Assembly: GCF_947654165.1 (NCBI RefSeq)
Contig: NZ_CANTKB010000047.1
Coordinates: 1 to 12,838, forward strand
Reading direction: 5' to 3'
DNA length: 12,838 bases
Origin: an uncultured Blautia sp.
GTDB taxonomy: Bacteria; Bacillota; Clostridia; Lachnospirales; Lachnospiraceae
The position numbers were made by a program, and so were the translations under genes. Below the pieces are notes generated by a model. That model was not told the origin of the DNA and made no database searches. It saw nothing but the letters and a program-made list of their open reading frames with translations. Position 1 is the stretch's first letter. Each line of letters begins with the position of its first letter. Below, piece by piece: positions 1-6,914 of the stretch.

Positions 1-35
1 AACGACTTGGCAAGCCAGCAATATTTAACTGTTTA

Positions 36-461
36 TCAATGATACAGTACACTAGTCCCAATATACTGTATAATATCCTCACCGCTGTATCTTCCGATCC
101 AATAAGGAATCGTAATGGTTGTCGCCAATCCAACCATACTTACCATCACAGCTATAAATGGTGTAAACAGAACTCCACTGCTCAAATATAAAATCGACAA
201 TGGAAACATAATTGTAAGGCTTTTGAGAGCAAAGAACAAAACTAAAACACACGCAGCCAAAATCATATTTTCAGGTGTATACCTCAATATCGTTTTTATA
301 GACAAAGGTTCTTCTGATTTTCTTACAATCACAAAAAGAATCAATGTCATCAGAATAATTGCTGCTAAAGGAGTGAGTTTCTTTAGCTTTATTTCTGACT
401 TTTTCTCACTCTTTTGTTTTTTTTCTTTGTTTCTGATTTTCATCCAACTTTTCTCATTCAT
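36..461 (-). CDS. TVP38/TMEM64 (VTT-domain) family membrane protein, C-terminally truncated
   Basis: This encodes 141 residues if translation starts at the ATG at 461. The in-frame ATG at 473 gives four more residues; neither has a strong ribosome binding site. After a lysine-rich N-terminus there is a membrane segment at about residues 30-46, another at about 66-84, and then the VTT-domain core (FPLSILYLSSG followed by a helix ending in IPYWIGRYSG). Known family members are integral membrane proteins, some with lipid-scrambling activity, and usually run to 200 residues or more. Here the frame stops soon after IGRYSG, so the second half of the VTT domain is missing. The remaining 35 bases of the window do not restore a recognisable continuation in any frame. 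The gene is last of a row with DUF308 and PLD genes, 28 bases after the DUF308 stop. It is either a pseudogene or was cut by a rearrangement at the window edge. The family call is fairly sure; that it makes a working protein is doubtful. Confidence 0.6.
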   Translation of the reverse strand: MNEKSWMKIRNKEKKQKSEKKSEIKLKKLTPLAAIILMTLILFVIVRKSEEPLSIKTILRYTPENMILAACVLVLFFALKSLTIMFPLSILYLSSGVLFTPFIAVMVSMVGLATTITIPYWIGRYSGEDIIQYIGTSVLYH

Positions 462-489
462 AATTATAATCACAAGATATTTCTTATAT

Positions 490-1086
490 CTATTCGTCTA
501 TTATATTTCCATTTACTTCATCAAACACATCCTTCATTTCAAGAGCATATTTTTTACCTATTTTACTCAATCGGTATAATATAATAATGTCAATAATGCC
601 ATTTAAAATGAAGATAATTCCTGCCATTAATGCAGCGGCTGAAACTGTATCCGGTGAAAAGAACATCATACTAATTCCAGCCAGAATAATAATACATGAT
701 AGAATAACATATGATGTACAACGCACATGAAATATGTCTTTCATACAAACAGCCGTCTCCATACAGATTACTCCATTGATTATGATGAAAATACTAAACA
801 CGTAAGAAAACAACACTATTGTAATTCCAGCATGTGTAATGATAAAGATTCCCAAAATACATTTCAAAATGCCTTCAAATAACAATCCCTGCATAAAATA
901 AGTATTCAACCGAATTTTTAAATCATAGAACAAATCAAAAATCCCACTGCACAAAATCATAATACCTGCAATCACTGCAATCACTTTAAATGAATCATAT
1001 GGCTTTATTATGAATAAAACTCCAAGCAATACCGTCATGATTGCATTTATCCACATATCCAGCTTTATTTTTTTCAACGTTTTCAT
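490..1086 (-). CDS. DUF308/HdeD-like six-helix membrane protein
   Basis: The product has 198 residues, starting at an ATG preceded by a good GGGAGGAG ribosome binding site. Six hydrophobic segments lie at about residues 12-28, 34-53, 66-86, 88-108, 122-143 and 148-170, in three hairpin-like pairs, with a short charged C-terminal tail (about 172-198). This is the repeat layout of the DUF308/HdeD family. HdeD of E. coli is linked to acid stress, but the biochemical role of DUF308 proteins is unknown. The gene follows the PLD-type gene by 64 bases on the same strand and precedes the truncated TVP38 gene, so the three probably share a transcript. A second DUF308 gene lies at 8327-8911, again in a row with a cardiolipin synthase, which suggests a membrane-lipid role. 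Family call is by hydrophobic pattern and overall similarity, not by a catalytic motif. Confidence 0.7.
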   Translation of the reverse strand: MKTLKKIKLDMWINAIMTVLLGVLFIIKPYDSFKVIAVIAGIMILCSGIFDLFYDLKIRLNTYFMQGLLFEGILKCILGIFIITHAGITIVLFSYVFSIFIIINGVICMETAVCMKDIFHVRCTSYVILSCIIILAGISMMFFSPDTVSAAALMAGIIFILNGIIDIIILYRLSKIGKKYALEMKDVFDEVNGNIIDE

Positions 1087-1105
1087 ATTTTACTCCTCCC
1101 AGTTT

Positions 1106-1140
1106 TAGTAAACTCTCACATTCATCAATAATATTTACTA
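1106..1140. repeat. 7-bp inverted repeat between PLD gene and DUF308 gene
   Basis: TAGTAAA at 1106-1112 is the exact reverse complement of TTTACTA at 1134-1140, with 21 bases between. It fills the 64-base gap upstream of the DUF308 ribosome binding site. It could be a weak AU-rich mRNA hairpin or a protein site. There is no U-run after it, so it does not look like a terminator. In AT-rich DNA such an arm length can arise by chance. Confidence 0.25.
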
Positions 1141-1150
1141 TTTCTGCTTT

Positions 1151-2527
1151 TTATAGCAAATGTCGAAACGGAATAATTATAATGCGCAGGATTCCATAAA
1201 AAATCCTTTTTCCTACACTCTGTTCTATTATTTGATAATTTTCTCCATCAATAATCGTTCCGTCCGGAGCAACTTGTCTACTTTTCAGTTTCAATTTCTC
1301 TGTATGTCCACGGAGAGTTTCATTAAGTTCCTTGCATTCTATAAACAGCATCATTTCTGTATCAAGATACACACTCCTCATATCAAGATTGCAGGATCCT
1401 ACTATACTGAGCGTATCTCCTGCCAATACAGTCTTTGTATGTAATGCCTGGGTTCCAACATATTCATACACATAACTTCCTGTTTGCCTCACAGCTTTCT
1501 TCTGATTCAAATAATCCGTACATCCGAAAGGATTGGCACCACTTTCTACCGCATTGATTATCAACTCTGTCTTCACACTTTTCGAACATATTGCTTTCAA
1601 ATCACCATACATTTTCTGATTGCATATAACATAAGGGGTTTGTATCACAATGTTGTCCGCTTCTTTCATCTTATTTACCATCCTGTCCCAAACCTGTGGC
1701 TGTTTATTATACGGATATAAAGGGTTGGTGCAAAGTTCAATACTTTCTGTCTCAATCGTTTCTTCAAACCAATCGATTTCACAAAAAGCTTCTGGATATT
1801 TTTCTCTGACTTCCTGATAGTGTTCTCTTAATCTGCCATTAATTCCTTCATGTTTTCCAGACATTCTACAGCAGGAAAGATTCCATATATTTTTGAAATA
1901 ATCTTGAATCTGATTGTAAGAATTACCCTCACCCGGAACCGTTTCATAGACCAGAATATCCCTATCCTCATTATATGAGTCGATATAATTACCAAGAAAT
2001 AAATCATCTGTGTTTCTTCCGCCAAGGATATATGCAAAATCATCTGCAAGCAAATATTTGTCATGCATTCTGTAATTATTTTTCCACGGTTTTATCAGCG
2101 TAATAGGATTGTATAGCTTAACCTCCACATTTTCATGCGACGTAAGTTCCCGAAAATTTCTACTTCCTCTCAAATATAATGTTCCATTTATGCCATCAAC
2201 TAATATCTGAACCTTTACACCTCTATCTGCAGCATTTAATAGTGCAGCCATCATATCCTGACCACTGTTATCGTCACGAAAATCAAAAGTTGCAAGCACG
2301 ATATTTTCTTTTGCCGATTCGATTAAACGGAGCCGCCACACCAACGCATCCACATTATTTTCTATATTTAATATCCTCTCCTGTCCAGCCATATTTAACG
2401 CCCTTTCACACTCTCTGTTTTCTTCATCAGCTCGTTTGTGATACAGCGGCGGGATCACCAGACATACTATCAAATAAAAGAACCATATTCTCAAAATACC
2501 TTTTATCATCTTTCCGAATTTTTTCAT
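1151..2527 (-). CDS. Phospholipase D-superfamily protein, cardiolipin synthase-like (ClsC-type)
   Basis: The preferred start is the ATG at 2527 (458 residues). The longer frame to 2623 would run into the divergent regulator gene. One N-terminal membrane anchor covers about residues 10-28, followed by two PLD domains. The first HKD motif, HDKYLLAD, has His155, Lys157 and Asp162 and is followed by GGRN. The second, HTKTVLAGD, has His363 and Lys365 and is followed by GSCNLDMRS. In the second motif the canonical Asp position (370) is Gly, and the Asp comes one residue later. The family transfers phosphatidyl groups, for example joining phosphatidylglycerol with another phospholipid to make cardiolipin. 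The overall shape differs from the three-helix canonical synthase at 3204-4736, so the substrate may differ. It is first of the row with the DUF308 and TVP38 genes and is divergent from a TetR-type regulator, its likely controller. The ribosome binding site is weak. Confidence 0.72.
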   Translation of the reverse strand: MKKFGKMIKGILRIWFFYLIVCLVIPPLYHKRADEENRECERALNMAGQERILNIENNVDALVWRLRLIESAKENIVLATFDFRDDNSGQDMMAALLNAADRGVKVQILVDGINGTLYLRGSRNFRELTSHENVEVKLYNPITLIKPWKNNYRMHDKYLLADDFAYILGGRNTDDLFLGNYIDSYNEDRDILVYETVPGEGNSYNQIQDYFKNIWNLSCCRMSGKHEGINGRLREHYQEVREKYPEAFCEIDWFEETIETESIELCTNPLYPYNKQPQVWDRMVNKMKEADNIVIQTPYVICNQKMYGDLKAICSKSVKTELIINAVESGANPFGCTDYLNQKKAVRQTGSYVYEYVGTQALHTKTVLAGDTLSIVGSCNLDMRSVYLDTEMMLFIECKELNETLRGHTEKLKLKSRQVAPDGTIIDGENYQIIEQSVGKRIFYGILRIIIIPFRHLL

Positions 2528-2597
2528 TATTCTACACCATTGTATCCTTCGACATTTTATGCTACGATATAAAAAAACAAAAAGCGAGTTGATATAT
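2528..2597. promoter_or_regulatory. Divergent promoter region between PLD operon and TetR-type regulator
   Basis: This 70-base gap must hold the start signals of both divergent genes. For the plus-strand regulator, TTGTAT (2540-2545) and TACGAT (2563-2568) are 17 bases apart and fit a weak sigma-A promoter; a TATAAA follows just downstream. For the minus-strand PLD gene, a TACAAT hexamer reads on the opposite strand at about 2538-2543, overlapping the other promoter's -35 box. I found no -35 box for it that I trust. Overlapping divergent promoters next to a TetR-like gene are a common arrangement for control of both by that regulator. No convincing palindromic operator was found. Confidence 0.4.
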
Positions 2598-3161
2598 ATG
2601 AACCATACAAAATCTGCCATCATAGATGCTTTCTGGCAGTTGTTGGAAGAACGTCCCTACACCAAGATTACTGTAAGGGATATCGTAGAACTCTGCCAAG
2701 TCAATCGAAACACCTTTTACTATCATTTTCATGACATTCCTGAGCTTCTGGAAACTACGATAAAATCTGATGTAGATCAAATCATCCAGACTAACGGACA
2801 TTTTGGTTCACCGACGGATTGCTTGATTCCAATTGTTGAGCGTTGCTTAAAACGTAAAAAAGCCATGCTCCATATATACCGTTCTGTGAAACGAGATATA
2901 TTCCAAAGCGAATTAGAAAGAATCATACTCTACACAGTAACTCAATATGTACATACTGTTACCAAAGATTTGAATATTCCTTCTGAAGATAAAACTATCC
3001 TAATACAGTACTATAAATGTTGCCTTCTTGGATACACATTAGATTGGCTGGACAAAAACATGAACTTTGACCTTTTGAAGTCAGTTACTCGTATTACTGA
3101 TTTGATTGGAGATTCTTTGAAGCAGGCATTTCTTGAATTGTCCGAATCTTCAAGGACATAA
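2598..3161 (+). CDS. TetR/AcrR-family transcriptional regulator (DhaS-like, TetR_C_8 type)
   Basis: The product has 187 residues from the ATG at 2598; the frame is open upstream, but that would extend into the divergent promoters. The N-terminal helix-turn-helix spans about residues 20-50, with the signature ITVRDIVELCQVNRNTFYYHF. The C-terminal half is alpha-helical and matches the region found in DhaS-like TetR proteins, with a conserved LDWL segment near residue 150. It belongs to the same subfamily as the regulator at 11079-11660, and both share VNR-TFYYHF-DI in the recognition region. These proteins are usually ligand-responsive repressors. The gene is divergent from the PLD-DUF308-TVP38 row, the most likely target, with probable autoregulation. 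The ligand is not visible; a lipid or fatty acid is an inference from the neighbours. The ribosome binding site is weak. Confidence 0.82.
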   Translation: MNHTKSAIIDAFWQLLEERPYTKITVRDIVELCQVNRNTFYYHFHDIPELLETTIKSDVDQIIQTNGHFGSPTDCLIPIVERCLKRKKAMLHIYRSVKRDIFQSELERIILYTVTQYVHTVTKDLNIPSEDKTILIQYYKCCLLGYTLDWLDKNMNFDLLKSVTRITDLIGDSLKQAFLELSESSRT

Positions 3162-3175
3162 TACCCGATTAGATT

Positions 3176-3202
3176 GAGCACCGCTTCAACTTGACGGTGC
3201 TC
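3176..3202. terminator. Bidirectional intrinsic terminator between convergent genes
   Basis: GAGCACCG (3176-3183) pairs perfectly with CGGTGCTC (3195-3202) around an 11-base loop, followed on the plus strand by a short T-run. It lies between the stop of the plus-strand regulator and the stop of the minus-strand cardiolipin synthase, which begins two bases further on, so it can serve both. Confidence 0.8.
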
Positions 3203-3203
3203 T

Positions 3204-4736
3204 TTACATTAGTGGGGCAAATATTCTCAAGATTTCCTGAAATACCCTTATTGGCAACCTTTCTATACACTCTTCTAATGTAATCTGCGTGCACTCATTC
3301 AATGTATCAAAATAATCTTTTTTAATTTGTAATACTGCCTTACTGTTATACATCCATACTCCACATTCGAAATGCAGATAGAGGCTTCTAAAATCTAAAT
3401 TCGTTGTTCCTACAGTCGCTATCTGGTCATCGGAAACAAATATTTTAGAATGCATAAATCCTTTTGAATATTCATATATTTTCACACCACCATATATCAA
3501 TTCCCTGTAAAATGATCGTGTAGTCAAATGAATCAAGGCCTTGTCATAAATATGAGGAGTGATAATCCGCACATCTACACCGCTTTTAGCCGCTAAGCAC
3601 AATGCAGATACCATGCTGTCATCGACAATCAAATATGGCGTACAGATATAGACATAATCCTTAGCATTATTTATAATCTGAAGATATACATGTTCTCCCA
3701 CGTTTTCATTATCCACAGGATTATCCGAATAGGGTTGTACAAATCCATCTGATTCTATTCTTTCATCTACTTCATTTTTTGGGAAAAAGCACTCTATGTC
3801 ATCTGGTATTCCACAACATAATTCCCACATTTCCAAAAACATTAATGTCAAACTCCATGCAGCTTTCCCTTTGATTTGTATAACTGCATCTTTCCAATAC
3901 CCATGTTTTTCATAAGTATTGATGTACTCATCAGACAGATTTAAGCCTCCAGTAAAAGCAACCTTCCCATCAATTACAGTAATTTTCCTATGATCCCGAT
4001 TATTCTGAATAGCCGTAAGAACAGGACGAAATGGATTAAACACTTCACATTTAATACCAATATTTTTCAATTGCATCGCATAGTCTTTCGGTAGTGCGAG
4101 AAAACATCCAATATCATCATAAATAACTCGCACCTCAACACCTTGAGAAACCTTTTCTTTCAAAATATCCAAAATAGACTGCCACATCAATCCTTCTTTT
4201 ATAATAAAGTATTCTATAAAAATATATTTTTGTGCCTTTTTCAATTCCTCCAGGAAAATAGGAAAAAATTTCTCTCCCGGCGAAAGGTACTCAGTCTGGG
4301 TATCATCATAAACAGGAAAACCAGCATACTTTAGATACCGGATCTGTGGTATATGAGCAGGAGCCTCATAATATGCAGATTTTTCTGCACTTCCAGGTAA
4401 TCCATAAAGGGTTCTGTTCTTTTGTCCGATCTGAAATATTTTCTGTTCAAATTTTCTTGTAGATGCCTGAAAATTATATAAGATATACAACAGACTTCCA
4501 AACAACGGAAACAATAAAATCAAAAAAATCCAGATTACTTTATTGGCCCCTTTGTCCTTTTTAGAAATGATATAAAGGACAAGAAACCCACTGATTATAT
4601 GAACAACGCTTCGTAATACTTGTGCAATAAAGCTTTCATTTTGAAAAATAAAGAACAAAAAGCAAAGTTGTAAAATCAACAAGAATAATACTTGTACTCG
4701 TCTCAAGAGCAATGCTCTAAACCATGAACGCTTCAT
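3204..4736 (-). CDS. cls: Cardiolipin synthase (PLD family)
   Basis: This is a full-length bacterial cardiolipin synthase of 510 residues from the ATG at 4736, which has GGGGA five bases upstream. A GTG at 4748 would add four residues but has no clear ribosome site. The N-terminus carries three membrane segments (about residues 15-32, 38-58 and 66-87), matching the PLDc_N region. Two intact HKD motifs follow: HRKITVID (His249, Lys251, Asp256), followed by GGLNLSD, and HSKIFVSD (His429, Lys431, Asp436), followed by GTTNLDFRS. The enzyme condenses two phosphatidylglycerol molecules to cardiolipin and glycerol in the cytoplasmic membrane. It is the last gene of the operon that begins at 8911, only 17 bases after the DegV-family stop, and ends at a strong shared terminator. 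This is the second PLD-type gene in the window and the more canonical one. Family assignment is secure. Confidence 0.92.
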   Translation of the reverse strand: MKRSWFRALLLRRVQVLFLLILQLCFLFFIFQNESFIAQVLRSVVHIISGFLVLYIISKKDKGANKVIWIFLILLFPLFGSLLYILYNFQASTRKFEQKIFQIGQKNRTLYGLPGSAEKSAYYEAPAHIPQIRYLKYAGFPVYDDTQTEYLSPGEKFFPIFLEELKKAQKYIFIEYFIIKEGLMWQSILDILKEKVSQGVEVRVIYDDIGCFLALPKDYAMQLKNIGIKCEVFNPFRPVLTAIQNNRDHRKITVIDGKVAFTGGLNLSDEYINTYEKHGYWKDAVIQIKGKAAWSLTLMFLEMWELCCGIPDDIECFFPKNEVDERIESDGFVQPYSDNPVDNENVGEHVYLQIINNAKDYVYICTPYLIVDDSMVSALCLAAKSGVDVRIITPHIYDKALIHLTTRSFYRELIYGGVKIYEYSKGFMHSKIFVSDDQIATVGTTNLDFRSLYLHFECGVWMYNSKAVLQIKKDYFDTLNECTQITLEECIERLPIRVFQEILRIFAPLM

Positions 4737-4753
4737 TTGATTCCCCACTTATT

Positions 4754-5617
4754 CTAAATTCTTATTTTTCTACTTATCCCCATACCGAAAGCCCCTGGTC
4801 CTACATGACAGCTGATACTGAAAGTCAGCGGATCGTATTTAACATCTTCCCAAGGAAACATCTCTTGGGCCATTTCCATCCATTCCTGATGTTCTTCTTT
4901 TTTTCCGAAGCTCCCTGCGACGCCAACATATATCTCATCACTATTTTTATGAAATTCATCTGCAATTGTTTTCATTTCCATAAGCAGACGCTTTTTACAG
5001 CTTTTTGTTCCACGAACTTTTGCATAGGCATCTAAACGTTCCCCGGCAATTACAAGCAGTGGTTTTATACTTAACAATGTGCCCATGGCAGCTCCCGCCG
5101 GAGTGACACGTCCTCCCATTTTCAAATATTCTAAGGTTTCCACGCCTACATAGACAATGGATTCATAAGCAGTTTGTTCTAAGGCTTCTTTTATTTCTTT
5201 TGCAGAACACCCTTTTTCTTTCAACATCAGTGCATCCAACACGGACTGCCTCTGGGTGACAGAAATGCGATGATTATCAACCACCTGTACTTTTTCTTCA
5301 TAATCCTGTGCCAGTACCTGAGCTGTTTGACAGGAACCACTAAGTCCGCTGGACATTGGAATATATACAAGCTCATCATATTCGGATAAGAGCAGTTTAT
5401 CCCACATGTCTAAAACTTCTGCTGGTGAAGGCTGAGAACTAAAAACTTCTCTTTTTTCCTCAAGGCATTGATAAAACTCCTCATGAGTTAAATCAATGCC
5501 TTCATAGTATGTTTTCCCTTCCAGAATCACCGGCATTGGAATGACATGGACACCTAGAATCTTTCCTTCTTCTTCAAAGATCCCACTGTTGCTGTCTGTT
5601 ACAATCGCAACATTCAT
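4754..5617 (-). CDS. DegV-family fatty-acid-binding protein (FakB-like)
   Basis: The product has 287 residues from the ATG at 5617, chosen because AGGAGG lies eight bases upstream; an ATG at 5638 precedes that site and is unlikely. It starts with the DegV signature VAIVTDSNSGI. SSQPSP lies at residues 60-65, SSGLSGS at 89-95, YLKMGGRV at 164-171 and HVGPGAFGMG at 271-280. In the S. aureus FakB structures, a Thr and Ser in the first two regions and the His of the last contact the fatty-acid carboxylate. Here the Thr is replaced by Ser. FakB proteins present fatty acids to the kinase FakA for entry into phospholipid synthesis; many DegV proteins have no proven partner. No FakA gene is present in the window. 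It lies 31 bases after metK and 17 bases before cls, consistent with acyl-chain handling for lipid synthesis. Family is certain, fatty-acid role likely. Confidence 0.88.
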   Translation of the reverse strand: MNVAIVTDSNSGIFEEEGKILGVHVIPMPVILEGKTYYEGIDLTHEEFYQCLEEKREVFSSQPSPAEVLDMWDKLLLSEYDELVYIPMSSGLSGSCQTAQVLAQDYEEKVQVVDNHRISVTQRQSVLDALMLKEKGCSAKEIKEALEQTAYESIVYVGVETLEYLKMGGRVTPAGAAMGTLLSIKPLLVIAGERLDAYAKVRGTKSCKKRLLMEMKTIADEFHKNSDEIYVGVAGSFGKKEEHQEWMEMAQEMFPWEDVKYDPLTFSISCHVGPGAFGMGISRKIRI

Positions 5618-5648
5618 CTCATAATCCTCCTGTGCCATTTTTATACTA

Positions 5649-6842
5649 TTACAAATATTTCTTTAATTCATTTACTTTATCCAGCCTTTCCCATGGAAGA
5701 TCCAAATCTTCTCTTCCAAAATGTCCATAAGCAGCTGTCTGTCTGTAAATAGGTCTTCTTAAAGTCAATTCTTTGATAATACCAGCTGGGCGGAAATCAA
5801 AGTTCTCTCTTACAATCTCCGTAATTCTCTCATCTGAAAGTTTTCCTGTTCCAAACGTGTCCACCATAATTGAGGTAGGCTGTGCTACACCAATAGCATA
5901 GGAAAGCTGCACCTCACATTTTTCAGCCAACCCTGACGCTACAATGTTTTTTGCCGCATAACGGGCCGCATATGATGCAGAGCGATCTACCTTAGTACAG
6001 TCCTTTCCCGAAAAAGCTCCACCACCATGCCGCGCATATCCTCCATATGTATCTACAATAATCTTACGGCCTGTCAATCCACTGTCTCCATGCGGTCCAC
6101 CTATTACAAAACGGCCTGTTGGATTGATATAGAATTTTGTATTCTCGTCCACCATTCCACCAGGCAGGATTTCGTCAAACACATATTTTTTAATATCCAA
6201 CTGAATCTGTTCCTGTGTTATTTCCGGATCATGCTGTGTAGAAAGCACTACGGCATCCAGTCTGAGTGGTTTGTCCTTTTCATCATATTCTACAGTTACC
6301 TGGGTTTTTCCATCTGGTCTCAAATATGGAAGTATTCCTTCTTTTCGTACTTTTGTCAGCTGCAATGCCAGCTTATGTGCAAGCTCAATGGGGTAGGGCA
6401 TATACGTCTTAGTCTCATTCGTCGCATATCCAAACATCATCCCCTGATCTCCGGCTCCGATGGCTTCAATCTCTTCATCCGACAAATTATGTTCTTTTGC
6501 CTCAAGAGCCTTATCCACACCCATTGCTATATCTGCCGACTGTTCATCAATGGCTGTTAACACACCACAGGTATCTGCATCAAAACCATACTCTGCATTT
6601 GTATATCCAATTTCCCTGATTGTATCTCGAACCACCTTCTGGATATCTACATATGCATTGGAAGTAATTTCTCCCATTACCATAACAAGACCCGTAGTCG
6701 TTACCGTCTCACACGCCACCCGGCTCATAGGATCCTGCTTCAATAATTCATCCAGCACGGCATCTGAAATAGCATCACACATTTTATCTGGATGCCCTTC
6801 TGTGACAGACTCCGATGTAAAAAATCGTTTACTTTTATTCAT
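5649..6842 (-). CDS. metK: S-adenosylmethionine synthetase
   Basis: This complete MetK has 397 residues, in line with the 380-400 usual for bacteria. It makes S-adenosylmethionine from methionine and ATP in the cytosol. Visible motifs are GHPDK (residues 16-20, with the catalytic His and the metal-binding Asp), GAGDQGMMFGYA (129-140), GPHGDSGLTGRK (249-260) and the phosphate-binding GGGAFSGKD (273-281). The ATG at 6842 is preceded by AAAGGA. It sits 72 bases downstream of the radical SAM gene and 31 bases upstream of the DegV-family gene on the same strand. The gap upstream is too short for a SAM riboswitch and none is seen. The placement suggests co-expression with a SAM-consuming enzyme, though this may simply be the organism's only metK. 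Identity is secure. Confidence 0.97.
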   Translation of the reverse strand: MNKSKRFFTSESVTEGHPDKMCDAISDAVLDELLKQDPMSRVACETVTTTGLVMVMGEITSNAYVDIQKVVRDTIREIGYTNAEYGFDADTCGVLTAIDEQSADIAMGVDKALEAKEHNLSDEEIEAIGAGDQGMMFGYATNETKTYMPYPIELAHKLALQLTKVRKEGILPYLRPDGKTQVTVEYDEKDKPLRLDAVVLSTQHDPEITQEQIQLDIKKYVFDEILPGGMVDENTKFYINPTGRFVIGGPHGDSGLTGRKIIVDTYGGYARHGGGAFSGKDCTKVDRSASYAARYAAKNIVASGLAEKCEVQLSYAIGVAQPTSIMVDTFGTGKLSDERITEIVRENFDFRPAGIIKELTLRRPIYRQTAAYGHFGREDLDLPWERLDKVNELKKYL

Positions 6843-6914
6843 TTTTCATTTCCTTTCATCTTTTTTCCGATTAACTGAATAAATACTTTGATATTCAAAT
6901 TCATAGTTGTTTCT

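Noticed and set aside
115..579. Open frame of 154 codons on the plus strand
   Set aside because: It covers the antisense of the TVP38 gene and part of the DUF308 gene; the Phe- and Ile-rich product mirrors membrane segments on the other strand.
2528..2597. Palindromic operator for the left TetR-type regulator
   Set aside because: The best dyad (TCG...CGA around 2549-2567) has only three-base perfect arms, too weak to list.
6027..6560. Open frame of 177 codons on the plus strand
   Set aside because: It is antisense to metK, whose protein is unmistakable; the translated sequence resembles no family and is rich in Cys, Ile and Phe, as shadow frames often are.
6843..6914. SAM riboswitch upstream of metK
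   Set aside because: The 72-base gap is too short and has no SAM-I-like helices; only a weak AT-rich inverted repeat (TCAAATT at 6895-6901 and AATTTGA at 6917-6923) is present.
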